A stretch of 50,320 nucleotides of DNA, taken from assembly GCA_018241125.1 (NCBI GenBank), contig JAFEEL010000001.1:1-50320 (forward strand), read 5' to 3'. Source of the DNA: Pseudomonadota bacterium (GTDB lineage Bacteria > Pseudomonadota > Gammaproteobacteria > Xanthomonadales > Xanthomonadaceae). How positions within the stretch are numbered: the stretch's first letter is position 1; each line of letters opens with the position of its first letter. Below, in pieces: positions 32,375 to 41,582 of the stretch. A program made the translations under genes and the position numbers. The notes below the pieces were generated by a model. The model saw only the letters and a program-made list of their open reading frames with translations, was not told the origin of the DNA and did no database searches.

Positions 32375-33271
32375 TCAGGCCGCCTCGATCCCCGCCAGCT
32401 TCTGCAATGCCTCGGCGTACTTGGCGCGGGTGGCCTCGATGATCGCCGCCGGCACGCGCGGGCCGGGCGCGGTCTTGTTCCAGTCCAGCGTTTCCAGATA
32501 GTCGCGCACGAACTGCTTGTCGTAACTGGGCGGGCTGATGCCAACGCGGTATGTATCGGCTGGCCAGAAGCGCGAGGAATCCGGCGTGAGCATTTCGTCC
32601 ATCACCAGTAGCCGACCATTTTCGTCGGTGCCGAACTCCAGCTTGGTGTCGGCGATCAGGATGCCGCGCTGCGCGGCGAAATCGGCCGCGAAGCGGTAGA
32701 TCGCCAACGTGGCCGCGCGCACCTGCTCGGCCAGATCGGCGCCGATGGCCGCGACCACCGCGTCGAAACCGATGTTCTCGTCGTGCGCGCCGGCGGCGGC
32801 CTTGGTCGATGGCGTGAAGATCGGTTCGCGCAGTTGTTCGGCCTGTCGCAAGCCTTCGGGCAAGCGGATTTCGCTGACCCGGCCGGTGCGCTGGTAATCC
32901 TTCCAGCCGCTGCCGATCAGGTAGCCACGGGCGATCGCCTCGATCGGGACGGGCTTGAGCCGTTTCGCCACCACCGCGCGCCTGACGTACAGCGCGACAT
33001 CGGTACCCGCCGGCAGCACGTCGGCAACGCTGCGCCCGGTGAGGTGGTTGGGCATCAGATGCGCGGTCTGGCCGAACCAGAAATTGCTGATCTGGCACAG
33101 CATCTCGCCCTTGCCGGGGATCGGATCGGGCAGCACCACGTCGAACGCCGACAGGCGGTCGCTGGCGACGATCAGCAACTGGTCGTTCGGCAGCGCGTAC
33201 ACGTCGCGCACCTTGCCACGGTGCAGCAGGTGCAGGCCGGGCAGGTCGGATTGCGACAAGGTGGTGGCCAT
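32375..33271 (-). CDS. purC: Phosphoribosylaminoimidazole-succinocarboxamide synthase
   Basis: 298 residues. It joins CAIR and aspartate using ATP to give SAICAR in purine synthesis. Signatures: [47 protein letters not shown] and [15 protein letters not shown]. The length is of the long (yeast-like) PurC type, usual in Xanthomonads. ATG 33271 begins the conserved part; the open frame further up is repeat DNA. A TACAAT candidate -10 box lies at 33299-33304 on this strand. Confidence 0.96.
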   Translation of the reverse strand: MATTLSQSDLPGLHLLHRGKVRDVYALPNDQLLIVASDRLSAFDVVLPDPIPGKGEMLCQISNFWFGQTAHLMPNHLTGRSVADVLPAGTDVALYVRRAVVAKRLKPVPIEAIARGYLIGSGWKDYQRTGRVSEIRLPEGLRQAEQLREPIFTPSTKAAAGAHDENIGFDAVVAAIGADLAEQVRAATLAIYRFAADFAAQRGILIADTKLEFGTDENGRLLVMDEMLTPDSSRFWPADTYRVGISPPSYDKQFVRDYLETLDWNKTAPGPRVPAAIIEATRAKYAEALQKLAGIEAA

Positions 33272-33308
33272 GGCCTGGCTCCGCAGAAAAAGACGGTCAT
33301 TGTAACGG

Positions 33309-33431
33309 CTCCCCTGTGGGAGGGTCGTCCTCGGCCCGATGGCGACTCCCTTGTGGGAGGGCCGTCCTCGGCCCGATGGATGATTGAAGTCGCGGCTACA
33401 AGCCGCTCCCACAAAAGCCGCTCCCACAAAC
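33309..33431. repeat. Repeats in the purC-rpe spacer
   Basis: Two 37-bp direct units (33309-33345 and 33346-33382; each has TGTGGGAGGG, then GTCCTCGGCCCGATGG), followed by two GCCGCTCCCACAAA units (about 33403-33430) that are partly complementary to the TGTGGGAG stretches. They belong to the dispersed TGTGGGAGCGGC family. The rest of the divergent spacer has no gene; a TAAAAT box (33467-33472) upstream of rpe is a possible -10 element. Confidence 0.8.
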
Positions 33432-33500
33432 GCCGCGCTTCCAAAAGCACCCAGCCCAAGCCGCGTTAAAATCGAACCCCGCGCCAGCACTGGAATCGCC

Positions 33501-34178
33501 ATGTCCGATTGCATCATCGCCCCTTCGATCCTCTCGGCCGACTTCGCGCGCTTGGGCGATGAAGTGAACGCGGTGCTGCAAGCCGGCGCGGACTGGATTC
33601 ATTTCGACGTGATGGACAACCACTACGTCCCCAATCTCACCATCGGCCCACTGCTGTGTTCGGCGCTGCGCAAGCACGGCGTGACCGCGCCGATCGACGT
33701 GCACCTGATGGTCAAACCCGTGGATCGGATCATCCCTGATTTCGCCGCCGCCGGCGCCAGCCTCATCAGCTTCCATCCGGAGGCCAGCGAGCACGTGGAT
33801 CGCACCCTGCAACTGATCCGCGACCACGGCTGCCGCGCCGGGTTGGTGTTCAACCCGGCCACCTCGCTGGAGTGGCTGGATTACGTGCTCGACAAGATCG
33901 ACCACGTGCTGATCATGTCGGTCAATCCCGGATTCGGCGGGCAAAGTTTCATCCCCGCGGCGCTGGACAAGCTGCGGCGCGCGCGGGCGATCATCGACGC
34001 CAGCGGCCGCGACATCCGGTTGGAAGTCGACGGCGGGGTGAAGGCCGACAACATCGGCGCCATCGCCGCGGCCGGCGCGGATACCTTCGTCGCTGGTTCT
34101 GCCATTTTCGGGGCGAAGGACTATGCGGCGGAAATCGCGGCGATGCGTGCGGCGGTGGCAGCGGCGCGGCGGGCGTGA
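33501..34178 (+). CDS. rpe: Ribulose-phosphate 3-epimerase
   Basis: 225 residues, TIM barrel. It interconverts ribulose 5-phosphate and xylulose 5-phosphate. Signatures: [64 protein letters not shown] and [13 protein letters not shown] with catalytic aspartates and metal histidines in place. ATG 33501 (MSDCIIAPS) is the family start. It diverges from purC. Confidence 0.97.
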   Translation: MSDCIIAPSILSADFARLGDEVNAVLQAGADWIHFDVMDNHYVPNLTIGPLLCSALRKHGVTAPIDVHLMVKPVDRIIPDFAAAGASLISFHPEASEHVDRTLQLIRDHGCRAGLVFNPATSLEWLDYVLDKIDHVLIMSVNPGFGGQSFIPAALDKLRRARAIIDASGRDIRLEVDGGVKADNIGAIAAAGADTFVAGSAIFGAKDYAAEIAAMRAAVAAARRA

Positions 34179-34271
34179 TGGCGCCGGAGACTTGAATCGG
34201 CATCGAAGTGCCGCATGTTGTACCTTGAACCTCTCCGTAAAACTCCCCGCCACCCACCCCGCGAGCACGCC

Positions 34272-34685
34272 ATGGGCAACCGACCGGACATCACCATTTC
34301 CTCGACCGACGCCGAACGGCTGGATCAACTGTTGACCGGGCTGCCCGGCGGCAGCGTGTTCGGGCGCGCCGAACTGGAAGCCGAACTGGCCCGCGCCCAC
34401 GTGGTCGAGCCGGCCGCGATGCCGCCGAATGTGGTGACGATGAACTCCACCGTGCGCTTCACGGTGGAGTCCACCGGCGAGGATTTCGAGCTGACCCTGG
34501 TGTACCCCAAGGATGTCGATGGCAGCGGCAAGACCATCTCGATCCTCGCCCCGGTCGGCAGCGCCTTGCTCGGGCTGTCGCCGGGCGATGGCATCGACTG
34601 GCCGGCGCCCGGTGGCGGGCACCTGCGGGTGGTGGTCAAGGCGGTCACCTTCCAGCCCGAGCGGGCCGGGCAATTGCATCGCTGA
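34272..34685 (+). CDS. rnk: Rnk-type GreA/GreB C-terminal domain protein (nucleoside diphosphate kinase regulator)
   Basis: 137 residues. An N-terminal short helical segment (ISSTDAERLDQLLTGLPG) and a C-terminal FKBP-like GreA/GreB domain (TVRFTVESTGEDFELTLVYP; KTISILAPVGSALLGLSPGD; RVVVKAVTFQPERAG). Rnk proteins bind RNA polymerase without the GreA coiled-coil tip. ATG 34272 is chosen by family N terminus; its leader CGCGAGCACGCC matches that of hppD. It converges with the ABC ATPase gene. Confidence 0.9.
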   Translation: MGNRPDITISSTDAERLDQLLTGLPGGSVFGRAELEAELARAHVVEPAAMPPNVVTMNSTVRFTVESTGEDFELTLVYPKDVDGSGKTISILAPVGSALLGLSPGDGIDWPAPGGGHLRVVVKAVTFQPERAGQLHR

Positions 34686-34712
34686 AACCGGTACGCGCCG
34701 ACCGCGCGGGCG

Positions 34713-36062
34713 TCAGCCTTCCTCGGTGGGATTTTCCAGCGTGAACAGGTCGCGTTCCTCGTCGTAGGCGAACAACTCGGCATAGCGCGCCCAGTTGGTC
34801 ACCGAGCGCACCGTGGCCTCGGCGTAGCTTTCCGACATGTGGTCTTCCAGTTCGTCGCGGAAACGCCGCGCCGGCGCCTGCTGGGTCGGGCGCTCGTCGA
34901 GCACGCGGCGGATGTGCGCGGCCAGCGGCACGTAGACCATCAACTGCTGCGCGAACAGCTGCTTGCGCTCGTCCACCGACATGCTGGCAAAGCGCATCCC
35001 GGTCGGTGTCAGGGTGAGATCGCCGCCTTCGAGTTCGGCCAAGCGCAGCAATTGCAGGGTTTCGGCCACCGGGAACAAGTCGTCGACTTCCATCTGCAAA
35101 CCGCCGGCGAGCGCGGGCAGGTCGGCGCGGCCGTCGTAGGGCGTGCCGGCGACGGTTTCGATCAGGCCGGCCAAGCGGTTCGGCGACACCCGCGGCAGCA
35201 CCATCGCGATGCCGGTGCCGGGGAACAAGCCATCGCGCACCGGCGCGGCGCGCTCGGTCATGCGCGCGTAGATGTGCTCGACCAGATTGCGGAACGCCGG
35301 ATCGAGGCGGTTGCGCGGCTGCGGCAGCGGCACCCGCACCTCGCCGACCACGCGCCCCGGATTGGAGCCGAAGATCAGGATGCGGTCGCACATCAGCACC
35401 GCTTCTTCGATGTTGTGGGTCACCAGCAGGATCGATTCGATCGGCATGCTGCCCTCGCACCACAGGTCGAGCAGGTCGGTGCGCAGGGTTTCGGCGGTCA
35501 GCACGTCCAGCGCCGAGAAGGGTTCATCCATCAACAGCACTTTGGGATGCACCACCAGCGCACGCGCCAAACCCACACGCTGGCGCATGCCGCCGGATAG
35601 TTCCTTCGGATAGGCGCTCTCGTAGCCGTCCAGGCCGATCAGATTGATCGCCGCCAGTGCGCGCTTGCGGCGCTCGTCCACCGCCACCCCACGCGCTTCC
35701 AGCCCGACCTCGACGTTGTCCAGCACGGTCAGCCACGGGAACAGCGCGAAACTCTGGAACACCATCGCGATCTCGCCGCGCCCGGCCTCGGCCGGCTGGC
35801 CGGGGAAGTCGATGGAGCCGGCGGTGGGCTGGGTCAGGCCGGCGATCGAACGCAGCAAGGTGGACTTGCCCGAGCCCGAGCGCCCGAGCAGGCCGACGAT
35901 CTCGGCCGGGCGCAGTTCCAGATCGACCCGATCGAGCACCAGCCGCGCCTGCGGCTCGCTCTGGTCGTAGGCCTTGCACAGCCCGCGCACGCACACCAGC
36001 GGCTCTTTGCGGGCTTCGACGGCGACGTTCATGGGCCACACCTCCAGCTTGTATTCGCTCAT
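34713..36062 (-). CDS. ABC transporter ATP-binding protein (nitrate/sulfonate/taurine class) with C-terminal AAA-associated domain
   Basis: 449 residues. ATPase part about 20-270: Walker A GLLGRSGSGKST, Q-loop FQSFALFPWLTV, signature LSGGMRQRVGLARAL, Walker B VLLMDEPFSALD and H-loop LLVTHNIEEA. The remaining about 170 residues form the AAA-associated C-terminal domain (LFPVAETLQLLRLAELEGGD; MSESYAEATVRSVTNWARYAELFAYDE) found in ATPases paired with double-domain permeases. Start ATG 36062 has AAGGTGG upstream. Third gene of the porin-permease-ATPase operon. Substrate unknown. Confidence 0.93.
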   Translation of the reverse strand: MSEYKLEVWPMNVAVEARKEPLVCVRGLCKAYDQSEPQARLVLDRVDLELRPAEIVGLLGRSGSGKSTLLRSIAGLTQPTAGSIDFPGQPAEAGRGEIAMVFQSFALFPWLTVLDNVEVGLEARGVAVDERRKRALAAINLIGLDGYESAYPKELSGGMRQRVGLARALVVHPKVLLMDEPFSALDVLTAETLRTDLLDLWCEGSMPIESILLVTHNIEEAVLMCDRILIFGSNPGRVVGEVRVPLPQPRNRLDPAFRNLVEHIYARMTERAAPVRDGLFPGTGIAMVLPRVSPNRLAGLIETVAGTPYDGRADLPALAGGLQMEVDDLFPVAETLQLLRLAELEGGDLTLTPTGMRFASMSVDERKQLFAQQLMVYVPLAAHIRRVLDERPTQQAPARRFRDELEDHMSESYAEATVRSVTNWARYAELFAYDEERDLFTLENPTEEG

Positions 36063-36092
36063 TGCATTCCACCTTTGCGCCACGGCGCGGCG

Positions 36093-37841
36093 TCAGTTCA
36101 TGCGCATGCGCCGCTCGGCGTACACGTACAACGGCCGCCACACGAGGCGGTTGAACACGGTCACCAGCAACGACATCACCGCGATCCCCAGCACCACCTT
36201 CTGGTAGTTGCCGTCGGCGGTGGCGCGGGCGATGTACGCGCCCAGCCCGAAGGCCTCGACGTGGGTTTTGCCCCAGTCGGCGTATTCGGCCACGATGCTG
36301 GCGTTCCACGAGCCGCCCGAGGCGGTGAGCGCGCCGGTGATGTAATACGGGAAGATGCCCGGCAAGATCACCCGCCGCCACCACGTCCACGAGCGCAAGC
36401 GGTACACCGTGGCGACGTCGCGCAGGTCATTGGGAAATGCGCTGGCGCCGGCGATCACGTTGAACAGGATGTACCACTGCGTGCCCAGCACCATCAGTGG
36501 CGACAGCCAGATGTCGGGATTGGCGCGGGTGGCGACGATCGCCACCACCGCCACCGGAAACAACACGTTGGCCGGGAACGCGGCCAGGAACTGCGCCAGC
36601 GGTTGCAGCTTGCGCGCCAGCGTCGGCCGCAGCCCGATCCACACGCCCAGCGGCACCCAGATCACGCTCGCCAGCCCGATCAGCACCGCCACCCGCAGCA
36701 GGGTCGCCAGCCCGGCGGCGAACGCCACGCCCAGATCGTGCAGCCCCAGCGTCTGCCGCACGTAGGCAAACGCGCTCCACGCGCCGGCCAGCACCAGCGC
36801 GCCCAGCAGCACGTTCCACAGCACGTCGGCGGTGCGGCTGGGCGGCGTGGTCGGTCGCGCGCTCTGGCGCGGGCGCAACGCCAGCGTGCGCATCAGCCCT
36901 GCCGACATCCACTCGAACGGTGCCGACAGGTGCTTGACCAGCCGCGTGCGCCGCAGCAGCGCGTGCAGCCACGAGCGCTCGACCGCGCCACCGGCGGTCT
37001 GCTCGAAGCGGAACTTGTCGGCCCAGGCGACGATCGGGCGGAACAGCAGTTGGTCGTACAGGCCGATCAGCACTGCCATCGCCAGCACCGCCCAGCCGAC
37101 CGCAGAAAAATTCTGCCGCTGGATCGCCAGCGCCAGATACGAACCGATGCCGGGCAGGGCGATGGAGGTGTTGCCCACCGTGATCGCCTCGGAGGCGACC
37201 ACGAAGAACCAGCTCCCGGACATCGACATCATCATGTTCCACACCAGCCCGGGCGTGGCGAACGGGGCTTCCAGCCGCCAGAAGCGCTGCCACGCCGAGA
37301 ACCCGAAGCTGCGGCTGACCTCGTCCAGATCCGAGGGGATGGTGCGCAGCGACTGGTAGAACGAGAACGCCATGTTCCACGCCTGCGCGGTGAAGATGGC
37401 GAAGATCGAGGCGCACTCGGGGCCCAGCACGCTGCCCGGGAACAGGCCGAGGAAAAAGGTCACGGTGAAACTCAGAAAACCCAGCACCGGCACCGATTGC
37501 AGGATGTCCAGCGCCGGCACGATGATCGATTCGGCACGACGATTTTTCGCCGCCAGCGTGGCCACCACGAAGGTGAACAGCAGTGAGGCAATCATCGCGG
37601 CGAACATGCGCAGCGTTGTGCGCAGGCCGTATTCGGGCAGGCGCGCGATGTCCAGATCCACCGGCGCGCGCGAGAGCGTGCTCAGCGGCGCGTGCATGCC
37701 GGCAAAGCCGTGCGCGGCCAGTGCGATCGCACCGATCACCAGCGCGAAGGCGACCACGTCGCTGCGATTGGGCAGGATGCGCCCGCTGACCTGCTCGGCC
37801 AGCGCGGTCTGCTCGCTGCGGCTGCGCGGCAGGAAGAACAT
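36093..37841 (-). CDS. Double-domain ABC transporter permease (NitT/TauT class)
   Basis: 582 residues carrying two BPD_transp_1 units in one chain: unit 1 about 70-275 with the EAA loop SRSFGFSAWQRFWRLEAPFA, and unit 2 about 375-575 with loop DVATVYRLRSWTWWRRVILP. A linker with few helices (about 280-340) separates them. It forms the membrane pore with the downstream ATPase. It starts 12 bp after the porin gene and ends 30 bp before the ATPase. No periplasmic binding protein is encoded in the operon. Confidence 0.93.
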   Translation of the reverse strand: MFFLPRSRSEQTALAEQVSGRILPNRSDVVAFALVIGAIALAAHGFAGMHAPLSTLSRAPVDLDIARLPEYGLRTTLRMFAAMIASLLFTFVVATLAAKNRRAESIIVPALDILQSVPVLGFLSFTVTFFLGLFPGSVLGPECASIFAIFTAQAWNMAFSFYQSLRTIPSDLDEVSRSFGFSAWQRFWRLEAPFATPGLVWNMMMSMSGSWFFVVASEAITVGNTSIALPGIGSYLALAIQRQNFSAVGWAVLAMAVLIGLYDQLLFRPIVAWADKFRFEQTAGGAVERSWLHALLRRTRLVKHLSAPFEWMSAGLMRTLALRPRQSARPTTPPSRTADVLWNVLLGALVLAGAWSAFAYVRQTLGLHDLGVAFAAGLATLLRVAVLIGLASVIWVPLGVWIGLRPTLARKLQPLAQFLAAFPANVLFPVAVVAIVATRANPDIWLSPLMVLGTQWYILFNVIAGASAFPNDLRDVATVYRLRSWTWWRRVILPGIFPYYITGALTASGGSWNASIVAEYADWGKTHVEAFGLGAYIARATADGNYQKVVLGIAVMSLLVTVFNRLVWRPLYVYAERRMRMN

Positions 37842-37853
37842 GCGTGCGGCTGC

Positions 37854-39182
37854 TCAGAACGCCGCGTGCACACGCACCGCCATCGCCCACACCGGGCCGC
37901 GCGCCGCGTCGTAGGCGGGGTTGTCCACGTGTTGCAGGTCCATGGTCAACCCCAGATGGTCGGAGAGGGAGGCGTCATAGTAAGCCTCGCCGATGCGTTC
38001 GCAGCCATAGCGCGGCAACTGCCCGTCGCCGATCAGGATGCCCATGCCGCCGGCGGCGAGGTAGGCGCGCGCGGCAGCCGAGATGCCGCTGACCTCCACC
38101 GCCGCGCCCAGGGTGTCCTTCGCCCGGCCCCAGCGGCTGCCCTTGAGCGCCACGCCGGCGGCCAGCGAGCGGTTGATTTCGGTGAACTCGAAGGCTTCCT
38201 TGCTGCCATCGTTGGCGCTGGCGCGAATGAACACACCGAGGCTGTCGTCGATCTGCTGCTCGACGTTCAGCGCCACGCCCGTGCGCGAAGCCCAGCGGCG
38301 TACCAAGGATGTATCCGGCGGCGATCCGGTTGTCGTCGCGAGCGCCAGCGCATCGGCGTAGGAGCCCATCTTGCCGTGGTTGTCGAACCACAGCACCCGC
38401 ACCTTGCCCGGCTGGCCGGCCAGCGTGTGCCGATGTTCGATTTCCAGCACCGATTCGTGCTGGTGGAAATCGCTCTCGAGTTTTTCCGAGTTCGGGACTT
38501 TCGACAGGTTGAACAGGCCCGCGCGCAGGCTCCAGTGGCCAAGGTTCAGCTCCGATGCCGCGCCGTAGCTGTAGCCCCAGGCGTCGGCGGCGTAGTCGAA
38601 CGCGCCGGCATCGATGATCGACCAGTTCAGAAAATCTCCGCGCGGATCGTGCGCGTAGCCGTTGCCGTCGAACACGTCGGTCACCGCGAACTTGCCGAGC
38701 GTCAACACAAGGTTGTTTTGCGTGCGCGTGCCGGCCAGCTGGTTGGCATCGGCAGCGAGGGTTTGCTCAGGTCCGCCCAGGTCGAACGTCTGCCGCATGA
38801 AGGCCCGTTGCAGCCGGAAGTACGGATGCGACTTGCCGACCTTGTAGGCCTCGCCGCTGGAAAACCCGGCCAGCCCCAGCGTATTGCTCAGGCCGAAGCC
38901 TTGATCGATCTCGGGGTTGACGTAAATCTCCGCGCCGCGCCACAGCCGCGCGCCGGCGAACAGGGTGGCGTCGAAGGTTTCCTTCGCGCTGGCGCGTGGG
39001 CCGAGGCTGTTGGCGCCCTGGAACGGCGAGGTGAACGACGGGTGGTATTGATCGGTGAACGTGGCCTGCCCGTGCAGCGACCAGTCTTCGACGCTCGGCG
39101 CTTCGTCGGCACGCGCCGGCAACGCCGATGCCGCCAGCAAGGCGCAGACGAAAGGCACGAACCGATGCAGTGGCATGGACAT
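37854..39182 (-). CDS. Carbohydrate-selective porin, OprB-like
   Basis: 442 residues. Signal peptide about 1-25 (FVPFVCALLAASALPARA-DE), then alternating beta-strand sequence ending in a terminal aromatic (WAMAVRVHAAF), typical of an outer-membrane beta-barrel. WSLHGQATFTDQYHPSFTSP and EIYVNPEIDQGFGLSNT match the OprB-like group of porins in Xanthomonads. Start ATG 39182 has GGGAG upstream; ATG 39176 is an alternative. First gene of an operon with the ABC permease and ATPase, suggesting it admits their substrate. Confidence 0.85.
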   Translation of the reverse strand: MSMPLHRFVPFVCALLAASALPARADEAPSVEDWSLHGQATFTDQYHPSFTSPFQGANSLGPRASAKETFDATLFAGARLWRGAEIYVNPEIDQGFGLSNTLGLAGFSSGEAYKVGKSHPYFRLQRAFMRQTFDLGGPEQTLAADANQLAGTRTQNNLVLTLGKFAVTDVFDGNGYAHDPRGDFLNWSIIDAGAFDYAADAWGYSYGAASELNLGHWSLRAGLFNLSKVPNSEKLESDFHQHESVLEIEHRHTLAGQPGKVRVLWFDNHGKMGSYADALALATTTGSPPDTSLVRRWASRTGVALNVEQQIDDSLGVFIRASANDGSKEAFEFTEINRSLAAGVALKGSRWGRAKDTLGAAVEVSGISAAARAYLAAGGMGILIGDGQLPRYGCERIGEAYYDASLSDHLGLTMDLQHVDNPAYDAARGPVWAMAVRVHAAF

Positions 39183-39538
39183 CCGGTGGACTCCCGGCAG
39201 AGCCATCGGCCGCGACGCAGCGGCGGTCGATGCGCAAGATGAAAAAAACAGGCGGTGGGGTGCGATGGCGAGCCTCGCCGCGAAGGGCGATGCGGGCGGT
39301 CGGCGGTTGTTGGCGCGGTGGGCGACGGGGCCGGGATTGCAGCGTGTCGGCCAAGTATCGCGACCGCGCCGGCGGCATCGTAAACGCATCGGCATGGAAA
39401 TGGGCGATATTGGAACCTTGTAACGCGCGCCCGACTCGACGCGCGGGCCTCGACGATGAGCGTACGCGGCCACGGTTGCCGGCGCATGACGCCGCCCGCA
39501 AGGCGGGCTAGACTCAGCCTCAGGCAGTGGGTCAGGAG
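39183..39538. other. Divergent spacer between the porin operon and the GltD-like gene
   Basis: No gene recognised. On the minus strand TTTACG (about 39386-39381) and GATACT (about 39361-39356) make a weak candidate promoter for the porin operon, with a 19-bp spacing. A poly-A patch (ATGAAAAAAACAGG, about 39238-39252) is the only AT-rich stretch. The plus-strand promoter of the GltD-Kor operon should lie here but is not identifiable by eye. Confidence 0.4.
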
Positions 39539-41377
39539 ATGGCCGTGCGTCCGACCGATGTGCGCGATCCGCAGTATTTCCACAAGGTGGTGGACTGCCA
39601 GTGGGCATGTCCATCGCATACGCCGGTGCCGGCCTACATCCGCTTGATCGCGGCCGGGCGCTACACCGATGCCTATCTGGTCAACTGGGAGTCCAACGTG
39701 TTCCCGGGCATCCTCGGGCGCACCTGCGACCGGCCCTGCGAGCCGGCCTGCCGGCGCGGTCGCGTCGAGGAACACAACACCGGCAAGCCCGAGCCGGTGG
39801 CGATCTGCCGGCTCAAACGCGTGGCCGCCGATCACAAGGATGCCGATGTCGGCCAGCGTCTGCGGCAGATGCTGCCAGCCACCCAGCCGCGCAACGGCAA
39901 GCGCATCGCCTGTGTCGGCGCCGGGCCGTCGTCGTTGACCGTGGCGCGCGATCTGGCGCCGCTGGGATACACCGTCACCGTGTTCGAGGCCGACCCCAAG
40001 CCCGGCGGCTTCATGCGCACGCAAGTCCCGCGCTTCCGTCTGCCCGAAGCAGTGATCGACGAGGAAACTGGCTACATCCTCGATCTGGGCGTGACCTTCG
40101 TCGGTGGCCGTCGCATCGAGTCGATGCAGGCGCTGCTTGCCGAAGGTTACGACGCGATCTTCGTCGGCTGCGGCGCGCCGCGCGGGCGCGATCTGCACAT
40201 CCCCGGGCGGCAGGAAGCCGCCGCGCACATCCACGTCGGCCTGGATTGGCTGGCGAATGTCTATTTCGAGCATGTCAAGACCGTCGGCAAGCGCGTGCTG
40301 GTGCTCGGCGGTGGCAATACCGCGATGGATTGCTGCCGCAGCGCGCGACGCATCGGCGGGCAGTCGGTGAAGGTGCTGGTGCGCTCGACCTTCGAGGACA
40401 TGAAGGCCAGCCCGTGGGAAAAAGAAGACGCGCAGCACGAGGGCATCCCGATCCTGCCGTGCCGGGTGCCCAAGGCGTTCCTGCACGAGAACGGCAAGCT
40501 GGTCGGGATGAGTTTCGAGATCGTCAAATCCGTCTATGACGACAAGGGCCGGCGCAAGCTGGTGCCGACCGGCGAACCCGACGAGATCCACGACTGCGAC
40601 GAGGTGCTGATCGCGGTCGGGCAGGAAAACGCCTTCCCGTGGATCGAGCGCGATTGCGGCATCGCGTTTGGCGAGTGGGACATGCCGGTGGTGGACAAGC
40701 TCACCATGCAGTCCTCGCTGCCGCACGTGTTGTTCGGTGGCGATGCCGCGTTCGGGCCCAAGAACATCATCTGGGCGGTGGCGCACGGCCACGAGGCGGC
40801 GGTGTCGATCCACGCGCTGCTGTCGGGCGGCAATCCGGCGCAGCGACCGCCGCCGATGACCCACCTGATGTCGCAGAAGATGGGCATCCACGAGTGGAGC
40901 TACGACAACGACATCGTGCGCGACGAGCGTTATGTGGTGCCGTGGTCGGAACAAGCGAAAAAGCTCGATTCGATCAAGGTCGAGGTGGAGCTGGGTTTCG
41001 ATGCCGCCACCGCATTCAAGGAAGCCCAGCGCTGCCTGAACTGCGACGTGCAGACGGTGTTCGCCGACAAGTTGTGCATCGAGTGCGACGCCTGCGTGGA
41101 CATCTGCCCGATGGACTGCATCACTTTCACCGACAACGGGCAGGAGGACGAGTTGCGCACCCGCTTGAACGCGCCGGCACTCAACCTCGCGCAAGACCTG
41201 TACGTGTCGGGCGAGTTGAAAACATCGCGGGTGATGGTGAAGGACGAAGACGTGTGCCTGCACTGCGGCCTGTGCGCCGAGCGCTGCCCGACCGGCGCGT
41301 GGGACATGCAGAAGTTTTTGTTCGGCCAGCCGCACGCCGGGGCGGGCTGCGGGGCGAAGCAGAAGGTGGCGGCGTGA
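39539..41377 (+). CDS. GltD-like FAD/NAD(P) oxidoreductase fused to a 2x[4Fe-4S] ferredoxin
   Basis: 612 residues. An N-terminal Fer4_20 domain with cysteines (VDCQWACPSH; GRTCDRPCEPACRRG) binds [4Fe-4S] clusters as in GltD. FAD- and NAD(P)-binding Rossmann segments are IACVGAGPSSLTVARDLAPL and VLVLGGGNTAMDCCRSARRI. The C terminus has two ferredoxin motifs, CIECDACVDICPMDCI and CLHCGLCAERCPTGAW. It lies upstream of korA and korB in one direction and probably takes electrons from 2-oxoacid oxidation to NAD(P)+ or another acceptor. Start uncertain: GTG 39527, ATG 39539 and GTG 39545 are in frame; AGGAG at 39534-39538 fits GTG 39545 best. Confidence 0.9.
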   Translation: MAVRPTDVRDPQYFHKVVDCQWACPSHTPVPAYIRLIAAGRYTDAYLVNWESNVFPGILGRTCDRPCEPACRRGRVEEHNTGKPEPVAICRLKRVAADHKDADVGQRLRQMLPATQPRNGKRIACVGAGPSSLTVARDLAPLGYTVTVFEADPKPGGFMRTQVPRFRLPEAVIDEETGYILDLGVTFVGGRRIESMQALLAEGYDAIFVGCGAPRGRDLHIPGRQEAAAHIHVGLDWLANVYFEHVKTVGKRVLVLGGGNTAMDCCRSARRIGGQSVKVLVRSTFEDMKASPWEKEDAQHEGIPILPCRVPKAFLHENGKLVGMSFEIVKSVYDDKGRRKLVPTGEPDEIHDCDEVLIAVGQENAFPWIERDCGIAFGEWDMPVVDKLTMQSSLPHVLFGGDAAFGPKNIIWAVAHGHEAAVSIHALLSGGNPAQRPPPMTHLMSQKMGIHEWSYDNDIVRDERYVVPWSEQAKKLDSIKVEVELGFDAATAFKEAQRCLNCDVQTVFADKLCIECDACVDICPMDCITFTDNGQEDELRTRLNAPALNLAQDLYVSGELKTSRVMVKDEDVCLHCGLCAERCPTGAWDMQKFLFGQPHAGAGCGAKQKVAA

Positions 41378-41399
41378 CGATGACGGGCTTTGCTGTTGA

Positions 41400-41567
41400 G
41401 CCACTCTGCCTGCGGGAGAGGGGTGGGGGTGAGGGACAGGATTCTTCATCGCGCCCGCACTCGCGGCTTCCATCCACAAGCGTGCTTGGCAGGTGCGCAG
41501 ACATGTTCGCAATCCAACCCCTCATCCGGCGCTGCCGCGCCACCTTCTCCCGATGGGAGAAGGGCAA
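41400..41567. repeat. Pair of REP-like elements in opposite orientation inside the Kor operon
   Basis: A degenerate inverted copy (41400-41435, GGGAGAGGGGTGGGGGTGAGGG) and a direct copy (41518-41567, CCCCTCATCCGG...CCTTCTCCC-gat-GGGAGAAGG). They fill most of the 205-bp gap between the GltD-like gene and korA. The direct copy ends 16 bp before the korA ATG. Confidence 0.82.
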
Positions 41568-41582
41568 GCAAGGCGCTGTCGT

